Positions 25,247 through 34,040 are shown, counted from the first letter of the stretch. The stretch is 64,000 bases of DNA from Streptomyces scabiei 87.22 (GCF_000091305.1 NC_013929.1:7502001-7566000); one strand, 5' to 3'. Numbers and translations are program-made. The notes: generated from the letters alone by a model not told the origin.

Positions 25247-26585
25247 CCGTACGAGCCGTGCGCCCCTCCAGCGCGTCACCCGGCGGCCGCCCGTCTCCCG
25301 GCCGCCGCGCGAGAACCCCGTGCGCCGGTTCCTCACGCGGGCGCGCAAGGCCTGGGACCGGCCGCTGACCGCGTACTACCTGATCCTCGGCGGCAGCCTG
25401 CTGATCACCGTGCTGGGCCTGGTGATGGTCTACTCGGCCTCGCAGATCACGGCACTGCAGAAGTCGCTGCCGGGGACGTTCTTCTTCCGCAAGCAGTTCC
25501 TCGCGGCCTCGATCGGCACCGCGCTGCTGCTCGCGGCCTCCCGGATGCCGGTCAAGCTGCACCGGGCGCTGGCCTATCCGCTGCTGGCCGGCTGCGTGTT
25601 CCTGATGGCCCTGGTTCAGGTGCCCGGAATAGGGCAGTCGATCAACGGCAACCAGAACTGGATCGCCATCGGCGGCTCCTTCCAGATCCAGCCCAGCGAG
25701 TTCGGCAAGCTGGCGCTGGTGCTCTGGGGCGCCGACCTGATGGCCCGCAAGGAGGACAAGCGGCTGCTGACACAGTGGAAGCACATGCTCGTGCCGCTCG
25801 TGCCGGTGGCGTTCATGCTCCTCGGGCTGATCATGCTCGGCGGCGACATGGGCACCGCGATCATTCTCACGGCCATCCTGTTCGGCCTGCTGTGGCTGGC
25901 CGGGGCGCCGACCCGCCTGTTCGTGGGTGTGCTCTCCGTCGCCGGGCTCATCGGGTTCGTCCTGATCAGGACCAGCGAGAACCGCATGGCCCGCCTGGCC
26001 TGCATCGGAGCCACCGAACCCCGTACCGACGGCGCCGACTGCTGGCAGGCCGTGCACGGCATCTACGCACTCGCCTCGGGCGGTATCTTCGGCTCGGGAC
26101 TGGGCGCCAGTGTGGAAAAATGGGGCCAACTCCCGGAAGCGCACACCGACTTCATCTTCGCCGTCACCGGTGAGGAACTGGGCCTCGCGGGGACGCTGTC
26201 GGTGCTCGCCCTCTTCGCGGCTCTAGGCTATGCGGGTATCCGCGTGGCCGGACGCACGGAGGACCCCTTCGTCAGGTATGCCGCGGGAGGCGTGACCACC
26301 TGGATCACCGCTCAGGCGGTGATCAACATCGGTGCGGTGCTCGGTCTGCTGCCGATCGCCGGAGTCCCGCTCCCGCTGTTCTCCTACGGAGGATCCGCCC
26401 TGCTGCCGACCATGTTCGCCATCGGGTTGCTGATCGCCTTCGCGCGCGACGAACCCGCTGCGCGGGCGGCGCTCGCCATGCGGCAACCCCGCTTTGGTAG
26501 AAAGCGTGGCGGCGGCCCTTCGGGGCCAGGGAGATGGAACACGATGCGACGGCGTGTCTCGGCACGTCCGTCCGGAGAGCGGTGA
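25236..26585 (+). CDS. ftsW: SEDS peptidoglycan glycosyltransferase FtsW
   Basis: A roughly 449-residue polytopic SEDS polymerase that works with FtsI at the septum. About ten membrane helices start after a basic N-terminus of about 45 residues. Diagnostic stretches include NWIAIGGSFQIQPSEFGKLAL, GGDMGTAII, and EAHTDFIFAVTGEELGL carrying conserved polar residues, followed by PLFSYGGSAL. ATG 25236 was preferred over GTG 25227 because GAGGG lies eight bases upstream. It is followed after six bases by murG. Confidence 0.95.
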   Translation: MPGSRTSRAPLQRVTRRPPVSRPPRENPVRRFLTRARKAWDRPLTAYYLILGGSLLITVLGLVMVYSASQITALQKSLPGTFFFRKQFLAASIGTALLLAASRMPVKLHRALAYPLLAGCVFLMALVQVPGIGQSINGNQNWIAIGGSFQIQPSEFGKLALVLWGADLMARKEDKRLLTQWKHMLVPLVPVAFMLLGLIMLGGDMGTAIILTAILFGLLWLAGAPTRLFVGVLSVAGLIGFVLIRTSENRMARLACIGATEPRTDGADCWQAVHGIYALASGGIFGSGLGASVEKWGQLPEAHTDFIFAVTGEELGLAGTLSVLALFAALGYAGIRVAGRTEDPFVRYAAGGVTTWITAQAVINIGAVLGLLPIAGVPLPLFSYGGSALLPTMFAIGLLIAFARDEPAARAALAMRQPRFGRKRGGGPSGPGRWNTMRRRVSARPSGER

Positions 26586-26591
26586 ATTTCG

Positions 26592-27680
26592 GTGCATGTC
26601 GTACTCGCCGGTGGCGGAACCGCCGGTCACATCGAGCCCGCGCTCGCGCTCGCGGACGCCCTGCGCAGGCAGGACCCGACCATGGGCATCACGGCCCTGG
26701 GCACGGAGCGCGGCCTCGAAACCCGCCTCGTCCCCGAGCGCGGCTACGAACTCGCGCTGATCCCCGCCGTACCCCTGCCGCGCAAGCCCACCCCCGAGCT
26801 GATCACCGTGCCCGGCCGGCTGCGCGGCACGATCAAGGCGACCGAGCAGATCCTGGAGCGCACCAAGGCCGACGCCGTCGTCGGCTTCGGCGGCTACGTG
26901 GCCCTGCCCGGCTATCTCGCCGCCAAGCGCCTCGGCGTGCCGATCATCGTCCACGAGGCCAACGCCCGCCCCGGCCTCGCCAACAAGATCGGCTCCCGGT
27001 ACGCGGCCCAGGTCGCCGTCTCCACCCCGGACAGCAAGCTCCGCGACGCCCGCTACATCGGCATCCCGCTGCGCCGCGCCATCGCCACCCTGGACCGGGC
27101 CGCCGCCCGTCCCGAGGCCCGCGCGATGTTCGGCCTCGACCCGAACCTGCCGACCCTGCTGGTCTCCGGCGGCTCCCAGGGCGCCCGCCGCCTCAACGAG
27201 GTCGTCCAGCAGGTCGCGCCCTACCTCCAGCAGGCCGGGATCCAGATCCTGCACGCGGTGGGCCCGAAGAACGAACTGCCGCAGGTGCACCAGATGCCGG
27301 GGATGCCCCCGTACATCCCGGTACCGTACGTGGACCGGATGGACCTCGCGTACGCGGCGGCTGACATGATGCTCTGCCGCGCGGGTGCGATGACCGTCGC
27401 CGAACTCTCCGCCGTCGGACTTCCGGCCGCCTACGTCCCGCTGCCCATCGGCAACGGCGAACAGCGGCTGAACGCCCAGCCGGTGGTCAAGGCCGGCGGC
27501 GGACTGCTGGTCGACGACGCGGAGCTGACCCCCCAGTGGGTGCAGCAGAACGTGCTGCCCGTCCTCGCCGACCCGCACCGGCTGTACGAGATGTCCCGCG
27601 CGGCCAGCGAGTTCGGCCGCAGGGACGCCGACGACCTGCTCGTCGGGATGGTGTACGAGGCGATCGCGTCGCGCCGTTAA
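26592..27680 (+). CDS. murG: UDP-GlcNAc:lipid I transferase MurG
   Basis: A 362-residue peripheral membrane GT28 glycosyltransferase that converts lipid I to lipid II. The N-terminal glycine loop is GGGTAGHIEPALA (7-19). GFGGYVALPG and HEANARPGLAN form the acceptor side, and SGGSQGARRLNE plus the UDP-GlcNAc motif CRAGAMTVAELSAVGLPA form the donor side. The GTG start lies seven bases after the ftsW stop. It is the last lipid II enzyme of the cluster; murC is not found between murG and ftsQ (24-base gap), in line with its other location in streptomycetes. Confidence 0.97.
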   Translation: MHVVLAGGGTAGHIEPALALADALRRQDPTMGITALGTERGLETRLVPERGYELALIPAVPLPRKPTPELITVPGRLRGTIKATEQILERTKADAVVGFGGYVALPGYLAAKRLGVPIIVHEANARPGLANKIGSRYAAQVAVSTPDSKLRDARYIGIPLRRAIATLDRAAARPEARAMFGLDPNLPTLLVSGGSQGARRLNEVVQQVAPYLQQAGIQILHAVGPKNELPQVHQMPGMPPYIPVPYVDRMDLAYAAADMMLCRAGAMTVAELSAVGLPAAYVPLPIGNGEQRLNAQPVVKAGGGLLVDDAELTPQWVQQNVLPVLADPHRLYEMSRAASEFGRRDADDLLVGMVYEAIASRR

Positions 27681-27704
27681 GGGCGCGGCAGGAGGCAGGG
27701 GAGC

Positions 27705-28502
27705 GTGGCCGGACCGACCACCGCCGAACGCGGCGCAGACGAGGATCTGGACCCCGGCCCGCCGCCCCGGCGGCGGCTCCCCGGCCCCCGGGCGCTGATC
27801 GCCGCCGGGGTCGCGCTGGTGCTGCTCCTCGGCGCCTCGCTCTGGGCCCTGTACGGCTCCTCGTGGCTGCGGGCCGAGCGGGTGTCCGTGTCGGGCACCC
27901 GCGTGCTCACCGAGGCGCAGGTGCGCGAGGCCGCCGGCGTCCCCCTCGGCGATCCGCTGATCTCCGTCGACCTCGACGGGATCGAGTCACGACTGCTCCG
28001 GGAATTGCCCCGAATCGACTCCGTCGAGGTGACGCGTTCCTGGCCGCACGGAATCGGGCTGAAAGTGCGCGAACGTACTCCGGTCCTCATTGTCGAAGCC
28101 GCCGGAAATGCGGGCAAGTACGTCGAAGTGGACGCGAAAGGGGTGCGTTTCGCCACGGTTTCGCGTGCTCCGGAAGGGGTGCCCGTACTGGAAATGGCGG
28201 TATCCCGTTCCGGTTCGTCGGCCCCCGGTCCGCGGCGATTCGGAGAGGCCCGGCTCGTGCGGGAGGCCGTGCGGGTCGCCGGTGCCGTTCCGGCCGTGAT
28301 CGCGCACGACACCCTGGTCGTCAAGGTCCGTTCCTACGACGCCATCTCGCTGGAGTTGACCGGGGCCCGCACGGTCGCGTGGGGAAGCGCGGAGAAGGGG
28401 CGCGCGAAGGGCCGTGCGCTCACCGCCCTGATCAAAGCCGCCCCGGACGCGGGGCACTTCGACGTGAGCGTTCCCACCGCCCCCGCGTCATCAGGGAGTT
28501 GA
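27705..28502 (+). CDS. ftsQ: Cell division protein FtsQ (POTRA)
   Basis: A 265-residue bitopic divisome protein. The cytoplasmic N-terminus is Pro/Arg-rich (1-29), then a membrane helix (about 30-50), the POTRA domain beginning VSVSGTRVLTEAQVREAAGV (about 60-80) and the FtsQ domain with SWPHGIGLKVRERTPVLIV. It links the divisome scaffold to FtsW/FtsI through FtsL/DivIC. Part of the reading frame (28,000-28,260) is visibly less GC-rich than its neighbours at third positions. The GTG start follows AGGAGGCAGGGGA. Confidence 0.95.
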   Translation: MAGPTTAERGADEDLDPGPPPRRRLPGPRALIAAGVALVLLLGASLWALYGSSWLRAERVSVSGTRVLTEAQVREAAGVPLGDPLISVDLDGIESRLLRELPRIDSVEVTRSWPHGIGLKVRERTPVLIVEAAGNAGKYVEVDAKGVRFATVSRAPEGVPVLEMAVSRSGSSAPGPRRFGEARLVREAVRVAGAVPAVIAHDTLVVKVRSYDAISLELTGARTVAWGSAEKGRAKGRALTALIKAAPDAGHFDVSVPTAPASSGS

Positions 28503-28781
28503 CGCACATCACCGCAGGCCAGCACCCTGGTTGGGCATCGCTATGGCTGATCACATAGGGTGAAAAGAAAAACGGGAGGTTCGGCGTGTTCGTTGAACGC
28601 GCGCCACTTGTCGACTTAGTGTCCTGTTCGGAAGAGTCCAAGGAACAGTCACACTGGTAACCCTAAACTTCAGCGTTAGGGTTCGGGTCGGCGTTCGGAC
28701 CGTCCCACTTCGGCATCAGTCGTCGCATCACGGGTACCCCGGGAAGCGGCGACACGTAACTCGAGGCGAGAGGCCTTCGAC
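28503..28781 (+). promoter_or_regulatory. ftsZ leader and promoter region
   Basis: This 279-base gap is relatively A/T-rich for the genome. A plausible HrdB-type promoter is TTGAAC (28593-28598) with TAGTGT (28617-28622), spacer 18. It contains an inverted repeat, AACCCTAA (28659-66) and TTAGGGTT (28676-83), loop of nine. A TCAC-N4-GTAA element (28649-60) resembles the BldD site but with a spacer one base short, and a WhiA-like GACAC is at 28751-55. In S. coelicolor ftsZ is known to have several promoters, one induced at sporulation; which of these boxes it uses here is inference. Confidence 0.6.
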
Positions 28782-29972
28782 GTGGCAGCACCGCAGAACT
28801 ACCTCGCAGTCATCAAAGTCATCGGTGTCGGCGGCGGTGGTGTCAATGCCATCAACCGGATGATCGAGGTCGGTCTCAAGGGCGTCGAGTTCATCGCCAT
28901 CAACACCGACGCGCAAGCTCTGTTGATGAGCGACGCCGACGTCAAGCTCGACGTCGGCCGCGAACTCACCCGCGGACTCGGCGCCGGTGCCAACCCGGCC
29001 GTCGGCCGCAAGGCGGCCGAGGACCACCGCGAGGAGATCGAGGAGGTCCTCAAGGGGGCCGACATGGTCTTCGTGACGGCCGGCGAGGGCGGCGGCACCG
29101 GCACCGGCGGCGCGCCCGTCGTGGCCAACATCGCCCGCTCGCTCGGCGCCCTCACCATCGGCGTGGTCACCCGCCCCTTCACCTTCGAGGGCCGCCGCCG
29201 CGCCAACCAGGCCGAGGACGGCATCGCGGAGCTCCGCGAAGAGGTCGACACCCTCATCGTCATCCCCAACGACCGGCTGCTGTCCATCTCGGACCGCCAG
29301 GTCTCGGTGCTGGACGCGTTCAAGTCGGCCGACCAGGTCCTGCTCTCCGGTGTCCAGGGCATCACCGACCTCATCACCACCCCCGGCCTGATCAACCTCG
29401 ACTTCGCCGACGTCAAGTCGGTCATGTCCGAGGCCGGTTCCGCCCTCATGGGCATCGGCTCGGCCCGCGGCGACGACCGCGCGGTGGCCGCCGCCGAGAT
29501 GGCGATCTCCTCGCCGCTCCTGGAGGCGTCCATCGACGGCGCCCGGGGTGTGCTGCTCTCCATCTCCGGCGGCTCCGACCTCGGCCTCTTCGAGATCAAC
29601 GAGGCCGCGCAGCTGGTCAGCGAGGCCGCCCACCCCGAGGCCAACATCATCTTCGGCGCGGTCATCGACGACGCGCTCGGCGACGAGGTCCGGGTCACGG
29701 TCATCGCGGCCGGCTTCGACGGCGGCCAGCCCCCGGCCAAGCGGGACAACATCCTCGGCTCGGCCGCGGCCAAGCGCGAGGAGCCGGCGCCGGTCCGGCC
29801 CGCCGAGACCCGGCCGTCCTTCGGCTCGCTCGGCAGCGTCAAGCCGAAGGAGGAGCCGGCGCCCGCCCCGGAGCCGGCGAACGACGTGGCCGTCGCCCCG
29901 CCCGTCCCGCCGTCCCGGTCCTACTCGGACAGTGCGGCGGAGGAGCTGGACGTGCCGGACTTCCTCAAGTGA
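28782..29972 (+). CDS. ftsZ: Tubulin-like division GTPase FtsZ
   Basis: A 396-residue GTPase that polymerises into Z-rings and, in sporulating hyphae, into ladders. The GTP-binding signature GEGGGTGTGGAP, the N-terminal VIGVGGGGVNAINRM, the T7 loop with NLDFADVKSVM (catalytic Asp), and the conserved C-terminal peptide DVPDFLK are all intact. A variable Pro/Ala linker (about 315-385) separates core and tail. The start is GTG 28782. The stop overlaps pgeF as GTGA (29969-29972). Confidence 0.98.
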   Translation: MAAPQNYLAVIKVIGVGGGGVNAINRMIEVGLKGVEFIAINTDAQALLMSDADVKLDVGRELTRGLGAGANPAVGRKAAEDHREEIEEVLKGADMVFVTAGEGGGTGTGGAPVVANIARSLGALTIGVVTRPFTFEGRRRANQAEDGIAELREEVDTLIVIPNDRLLSISDRQVSVLDAFKSADQVLLSGVQGITDLITTPGLINLDFADVKSVMSEAGSALMGIGSARGDDRAVAAAEMAISSPLLEASIDGARGVLLSISGGSDLGLFEINEAAQLVSEAAHPEANIIFGAVIDDALGDEVRVTVIAAGFDGGQPPAKRDNILGSAAAKREEPAPVRPAETRPSFGSLGSVKPKEEPAPAPEPANDVAVAPPVPPSRSYSDSAAEELDVPDFLK

Positions 29973-30697
29973 TAGAACGGCGCGGATCCGTGAGCGGCGC
30001 GCACTTCGCCTTCACCGACAGGTGGGGCGGGGTGAGCGCCGCTCCGTATGAGCAGCTCAATCTCGGCGGGGCGGTCGGTGACGACGCCGGCGCCGTGACG
30101 GCGAACCGGGAGCTGGCGGCCAAGTCGCTGGGTCTGGAGCCGGACCGGGTCGTCTGGATGAACCAGGTGCACGGCGCGGACGTGGCCGTGGTCGACGGGC
30201 CCTGGGGTGCCGGCGACCTGCCCTCCGTCGACGCGGTCGTCACCACCCGGCGCGGCCTCGCGCTCGCCGTCCTCACCGCCGACTGCGTACCCGTCCTGCT
30301 GGCCGACCCCGTCGCCGGGGTCGCGGCCGCCGCCCACGCGGGCCGCCCCGGCATGGTCGCCGGGGTCGTTCCCGCCGCCGTACGGGCCATGACCGGACTC
30401 GGCGCCGACCCCGCCCGGATCGTCGTCCGCACCGGACCCGCCGTCTGCGGCCGCTGTTACGAGGTGCCCGAGGCGATGCGCGCCGAGGTGGCCACCGTCG
30501 AGCCGGCGGCGTACGCCGACACCAGTTGGGGCACGCCCTCGGTCGATGTGTGCGCCGGAGTGCACGCACAGCTGGAGCGCCTCGGGGTGCGCGACCGGGA
30601 GCAGTCGCCCGTGTGCACGCTGGAGTCGCGCGACCACTTCTCGTACCGTCGCGACGGCGCCACAGGGCGACTCGCGGGATATGTCTGGCTGGACTGA
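29969..30697 (+). CDS. pgeF: YlmD/YfiH laccase-domain protein (PgeF-like)
   Basis: A 242-residue protein of the multicopper polyphenol-oxidase-like family, whose E. coli member (PgeF/YfiH) removes misincorporated L-Ser precursors from peptidoglycan. The metal or catalytic residues are visible as NQVHGAD (His), TADCVPVLL (Cys) and AAAHAGRPG (His). It is coupled to ftsZ through a GTGA overlap and to ylmE through TGATG, so it belongs to the division operon. A role in cell-wall proofreading fits the location (inference). Confidence 0.9.
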   Translation: MIERRGSVSGAHFAFTDRWGGVSAAPYEQLNLGGAVGDDAGAVTANRELAAKSLGLEPDRVVWMNQVHGADVAVVDGPWGAGDLPSVDAVVTTRRGLALAVLTADCVPVLLADPVAGVAAAAHAGRPGMVAGVVPAAVRAMTGLGADPARIVVRTGPAVCGRCYEVPEAMRAEVATVEPAAYADTSWGTPSVDVCAGVHAQLERLGVRDREQSPVCTLESRDHFSYRRDGATGRLAGYVWLD

Positions 30698-31422
30698 TGG
30701 GCATGACGGACCGTAAGGCGCAACTCGCCGCGAACCTGGCGAAGGTGGAGAGTCGTATCGCGGCCGCGTGCGCGGCCGCGGGGCGCGGCCGGGACGAGGT
30801 CACCCTGGTCGTGGTGACCAAGACCTACCCGGCGGACGATGTGCGGATCCTGTCGGAACTCGGTGTGCGGCACGTCGCCGAGAACAAGGACCAGGACGCC
30901 GCCCCCAAGGCGGCGGAATGTTCGGACCTGCACCTTGTGTGGCATTTCGTCGGGCAGTTGCAGACCAACAAAGTCCGCTCTGTGGTGCGTTATGCGGATC
31001 TCGTGCAGTCCGTCGACCGTTCCCGGCTCGTCACCGCGCTGTCGAAGGAGGCCGTCCGGGCCGGGCGCGAGGTGGGCTGTCTGGTCCAGGTCGCGCTCGA
31101 CGCCGATGCGAGCGGCCGGGGGGAGCGCGGAGGTGTCGGGCCGGACGGGATCGGGGAGTTGGCCGACCTCCTCGCGGAGGCGCCGGGGCTGCGGGTCGAT
31201 GGTCTGATGACCGTCGCGCCGCTCACCGGGGAGTACGCCGGACGGCAACGTGCCGCATTTGAGCGGTTGATGGATTTGTCGACCGACCTGCGCCGAACCC
31301 ATCCGGCTGCCACCATGGTCTCCGCCGGGATGAGTGCGGACCTCGAGGAGGCCGTGGCGGCCGGAGCGACACATGTGCGCGTCGGCACCGCGGTACTCGG
31401 AGTCCGTCCCGGGCTCGGGTAA
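30697..31422 (+). CDS. ylmE: PLP homeostasis protein YggS/YlmE family
   Basis: A 241-residue pyridoxal-phosphate-binding protein of the alanine-racemase N-terminal fold. The cofactor Lys is in VVVTKTYP (Lys42). RHVAENKDQDA, WHFVGQLQTNK and the C-terminal SAGMSADLEEAVAAGATHVRVG are diagnostic. It has no known enzymatic activity; YggS affects PLP and amino-acid pools. The ATG at 30697 shares its A with the TGA of pgeF, and a second ATG at 30703 is possible. Confidence 0.92.
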   Translation: MGMTDRKAQLAANLAKVESRIAAACAAAGRGRDEVTLVVVTKTYPADDVRILSELGVRHVAENKDQDAAPKAAECSDLHLVWHFVGQLQTNKVRSVVRYADLVQSVDRSRLVTALSKEAVRAGREVGCLVQVALDADASGRGERGGVGPDGIGELADLLAEAPGLRVDGLMTVAPLTGEYAGRQRAAFERLMDLSTDLRRTHPAATMVSAGMSADLEEAVAAGATHVRVGTAVLGVRPGLG

Positions 31423-31517
31423 CGTCGCCAAGAAGTCGGACCACAGCAGAAAATATGGTCATTCCGCCGAGGGGCGGGCGCAACGACCTCGTGGATCGCG
31501 GGCACTTGGAAGTCGTC

Positions 31518-31529
31518 GGTGGATCCACC
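31518..31529. promoter_or_regulatory. 12-bp palindrome in front of sepF
   Basis: GGTGGATCCACC is perfectly palindromic and lies just upstream of the GGAGG ribosome-binding site of sepF, in a 128-base gap that also has an A/T-rich patch (AGAAAATATGG, about 31447). It may be part of an internal promoter for sepF-ylmG-divIVA, but no clear boxes are seen. Confidence 0.3.
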
Positions 31530-31550
31530 ACAGAGCGGAGGACTCAGAGC

Positions 31551-32192
31551 ATGGCCGGCGCGATGCGCAAGATGGCGGTCTACCTCGGCCTCGTGGAGGA
31601 CGATGGGTACGACGGCAGGGGATTCGACCCCGATGACGACTTCGAGCCCGAGCTCGACCCGGAGCCCGAGCGGGACCACCGCCGGCACGAGTCGGCGCAC
31701 CAGGCACATCAGTCACACCAGTCCCAAAGGGATGAATCGGTGCGAGTGGTGCAGCCCCCCGTCCAGCGTGAACCGGTGTCGCACGCCACTTCGCTTCCCG
31801 CGGAATCGGTGCGACCCGCCCGGATCGCGCCCGTGGCGTCCATCACACAAGAACGTTCGAGTCTGGAGAAGAACGCACCGGTGATCATGCCCAAGGTCGT
31901 GTCCGAGCGGGAGCCTTACCGGATCACCACGTTGCACCCGCGGACCTACAACGAGGCCCGTACCATCGGGGAACACTTCCGTGAGGGCACCCCGGTGATC
32001 ATGAATCTGACTGAGATGGACGACACAGACGCGAAGCGACTTGTCGACTTTGCGGCCGGTTTGGTGTTTGGTCTTCACGGCAGCATCGAGCGGGTGACGC
32101 AGAAGGTGTTCCTGTTGTCGCCTGCTAACGTCGATGTCACGGCGGAGGACAAGGCCCGTATCGCAGAGGGCGGGTTCTTCAACCAGAGCTGA
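31551..32192 (+). CDS. sepF: Z-ring anchor SepF
   Basis: A 213-residue protein that bundles FtsZ and ties it to the membrane. The amphipathic N-terminal helix is AMRKMAVYLGLVED, then an acidic, His-rich linker (about 20-110) and the C-terminal SepF domain (YRITTLHPRTYNEART, PVIMNLTEMDDTDAKRLVDF, GSIERVTQKVFLLSP). ATG 31551 follows GGAGG and was preferred to upstream in-frame codons. Actinobacteria lack FtsA, so SepF is the principal membrane anchor (family knowledge). Confidence 0.95.
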   Translation: MAGAMRKMAVYLGLVEDDGYDGRGFDPDDDFEPELDPEPERDHRRHESAHQAHQSHQSQRDESVRVVQPPVQREPVSHATSLPAESVRPARIAPVASITQERSSLEKNAPVIMPKVVSEREPYRITTLHPRTYNEARTIGEHFREGTPVIMNLTEMDDTDAKRLVDFAAGLVFGLHGSIERVTQKVFLLSPANVDVTAEDKARIAEGGFFNQS

Positions 32193-32242
32193 GACGCAGG
32201 ACCGGATCAAGACGTGGGACAGGGGAGAGGGAAGCACGGATC

Positions 32243-32533
32243 ATGAGCGTGGTGTGGCAGGTGCTCTGGATCGCTCTGATGTGTTTCCTCATCGTGCTGA
32301 TCTTCCGGTTGGTCATGGACTATGTGTTCCAGTTCGCCCGCTCGTGGCAACCCGGCAAGGCGATGGTGGTCGTTCTGGAGGCCACCTACACTGTCACTGA
32401 TCCACCGCTGAAGCTTCTGCGGCGGTTCATCCCGCCGCTGCGTCTCGGGGGCGTGGCGCTCGACCTGTCCTTCTTCGTACTGATGATCATCGTCTACATC
32501 CTGATCAACATCGTGGGTGGACTCGCGAGGTGA
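32243..32533 (+). CDS. ylmG: YggT/YlmG family membrane protein
   Basis: A 96-residue protein with two membrane helices (about 3-25 and 70-93) joined by a loop with the YggT signature PPLKLLRRFIPP. ylmG lies between sepF and divIVA in most Gram-positive bacteria. Its function is poorly defined, possibly in membrane organisation at division or tip sites. It starts 50 bases after sepF with GGGAGAGGGA upstream. Confidence 0.93.
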   Translation: MSVVWQVLWIALMCFLIVLIFRLVMDYVFQFARSWQPGKAMVVVLEATYTVTDPPLKLLRRFIPPLRLGGVALDLSFFVLMIIVYILINIVGGLAR

Positions 32534-32585
32534 CTGTGGACGACCCGGTCTTGCCGACTGCCGATGACTACGTTGAGGTGAAGAG

Positions 32586-33911
32586 ATGCCGTTGACCCCC
32601 GAGGACGTGCGGAACAAGCAGTTCACGACCGTCCGCCTCCGAGAAGGCTATGACGAGGACGAGGTCGATGCCTTCCTCGATGAGGTCGAAGCCGAACTGA
32701 CGCGCCTGCTACGAGAGAACGAGGACCTGCGCGCCAAACTGGCCGCGGCGACGCGTGCTGCTGCCCAGAACCAGCAGAACATGCGCAAGCCCCCGGAGCC
32801 TCAGGACCAGCAGCAGGGCGGTATGCAGCAGGGCGGTATGCAGCAGGGTGGCATGCAGCCTGGTGGCATGCAGCAGGGCGGTATGCAGCAGGGCGGTATG
32901 CAGCAAGGTGGCATGCAGCAGGGCGGTATGCAGCAAGGCGGTATGCAGCAGCAGGGTATGCGCGGTCCCGGTGGACCCGTACCCGCCGGCATATCGGGCC
33001 CGCCGCAGCAGATGGGGGGCCCCATGGGTGGCCCGCCCCAGTTGCCGAGCGGTGCTCCGCAGCTGCCCGCCGGCCCCGGTGGCCAGGGTGGGCAGCAGGG
33101 TCCCGGCCCGATGGGGCAGGGACCGATGGGCCAGGGCCCCATGGGTCAGGGCCAGATGCAGCAGCAGATGGGCCAGGGCCAGATGGGCCAGGGTCCCATG
33201 GGCGGCCAGCCCCCCATGCAGCAGATGGGCGGCCCGATGGGCGGTCCCATGGGTGGTCCGATGGGAGGCCCCGGTCAGGGTCCCGGCGGCGACAGCGCCG
33301 CGCGTGTGCTCTCGCTGGCCCAGCAGACCGCCGACCAGGCGATCGCCGAGGCCCGTTCCGAGGCGAACAAGATCGTCGGTGAGGCCCGTAGCCGCGCCGA
33401 GGGTCTGGAGCGGGACGCCCGCGCCAAGGCCGACGCGCTGGAGCGGGACGCGCAGGAGAAGCACCGCGTCGCGATGGGCTCCCTGGAGTCCGCCCGCGCC
33501 ACGCTGGAGCGCAAGGTCGAGGACCTGCGCGGCTTCGAGCGCGAGTACCGCACGCGTCTGAAGTCGTACCTGGAGTCGCAGTTGCGTCAGCTGGAGACCC
33601 AGGCGGACGACTCGCTGGCCCCGCCGCGCACCCCGGCCGCCGCGTCGCTGCCGCCGTCCCCGGCGCCCTCCATGGCTCCGGCCGGCGCGAGCGCCCCGTC
33701 GTACGGCGGCAACCCGGGCGGTATGGGCGGAGGCATGGGTGGAGGCATGGGCGGTGCTCCCGCTCCGGCCGCCCCCTCCTACGGCGGTCAGCAGCAGATG
33801 TCGCCCGCCATGACCCAGCCGATGGCTCCGGTCCGGCCGCAGGGTCCGTCTCCGATGGGACAGGCTCCCTCGCCGATGCGCGGGTTCCTGATCGACGAGG
33901 ACGACAACTGA
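32586..33911 (+). CDS. divIVA: Polar growth determinant DivIVA
   Basis: A 441-residue coiled-coil protein that marks hyphal tips and recruits the cell-wall machinery; essential in streptomycetes. The N-terminal membrane-binding domain is intact (LTPEDVRNKQFTTVRLREGY, DEVDAFLDEVEAEL). A long Gln/Gly/Met/Pro-rich insert (about 75-235) separates two coiled coils; the second covers about residues 240-340. The C-terminus is another Gly/Met/Pro-rich stretch ending RGFLIDEDDN. The insert includes ten 5-residue units from a 15-bp DNA repeat. It ends the dcw cluster at a strong terminator. Confidence 0.96.
   Translation: MPLTPEDVRNKQFTTVRLREGYDEDEVDAFLDEVEAELTRLLRENEDLRAKLAAATRAAAQNQQNMRKPPEPQDQQQGGMQQGGMQQGGMQPGGMQQGGMQQGGMQQGGMQQGGMQQGGMQQQGMRGPGGPVPAGISGPPQQMGGPMGGPPQLPSGAPQLPAGPGGQGGQQGPGPMGQGPMGQGPMGQGQMQQQMGQGQMGQGPMGGQPPMQQMGGPMGGPMGGPMGGPGQGPGGDSAARVLSLAQQTADQAIAEARSEANKIVGEARSRAEGLERDARAKADALERDAQEKHRVAMGSLESARATLERKVEDLRGFEREYRTRLKSYLESQLRQLETQADDSLAPPRTPAAASLPPSPAPSMAPAGASAPSYGGNPGGMGGGMGGGMGGAPAPAAPSYGGQQQMSPAMTQPMAPVRPQGPSPMGQAPSPMRGFLIDEDDN
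32811..32960 (+). repeat. 15-bp tandem repeat in divIVA (10 units)
   Basis: Ten head-to-tail units of CAGCAGGGCGGTATG, with synonymous changes (CAA, GGT, GGC) and one CAG-to-CCT change, encode QQGGM pentads. The array stays in frame, so unit gain or loss only alters linker length. Confidence 0.92.
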
Positions 33912-33947
33912 CGACTACTGGTACGCCGTAGGCGTCGGCAGCGTTCA

Positions 33948-33986
33948 GGGCGGGGCCCCGGATTTCCTCCGGGGCCCCGCCCTTTT
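33948..33986 (+). terminator. Terminator of the dcw cluster
   Basis: A perfect 15-bp stem (GGGCGGGGCCCCGGA / TCCGGGGCCCCGCCC) with TTTCC loop is followed by TTTT, starting 36 bases after the divIVA stop. This is a textbook intrinsic terminator. Confidence 0.92.
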
Positions 33987-34040
33987 GCCGTGCGCCTCCC
34001 GTGGGCCGTCCTCTGCGCGTCCGAGCGCGGCCGGGACGCC

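Noticed and set aside
27681..27704. Search for murC between murG and ftsQ
   Set aside because: The gap is only 24 bases; murC is not in this cluster.
32811..32960. Regular repeat that could be mistaken for a CRISPR-like array
   Set aside because: Units are 15 bp with no spacers, in frame inside divIVA, and no cas gene is near.
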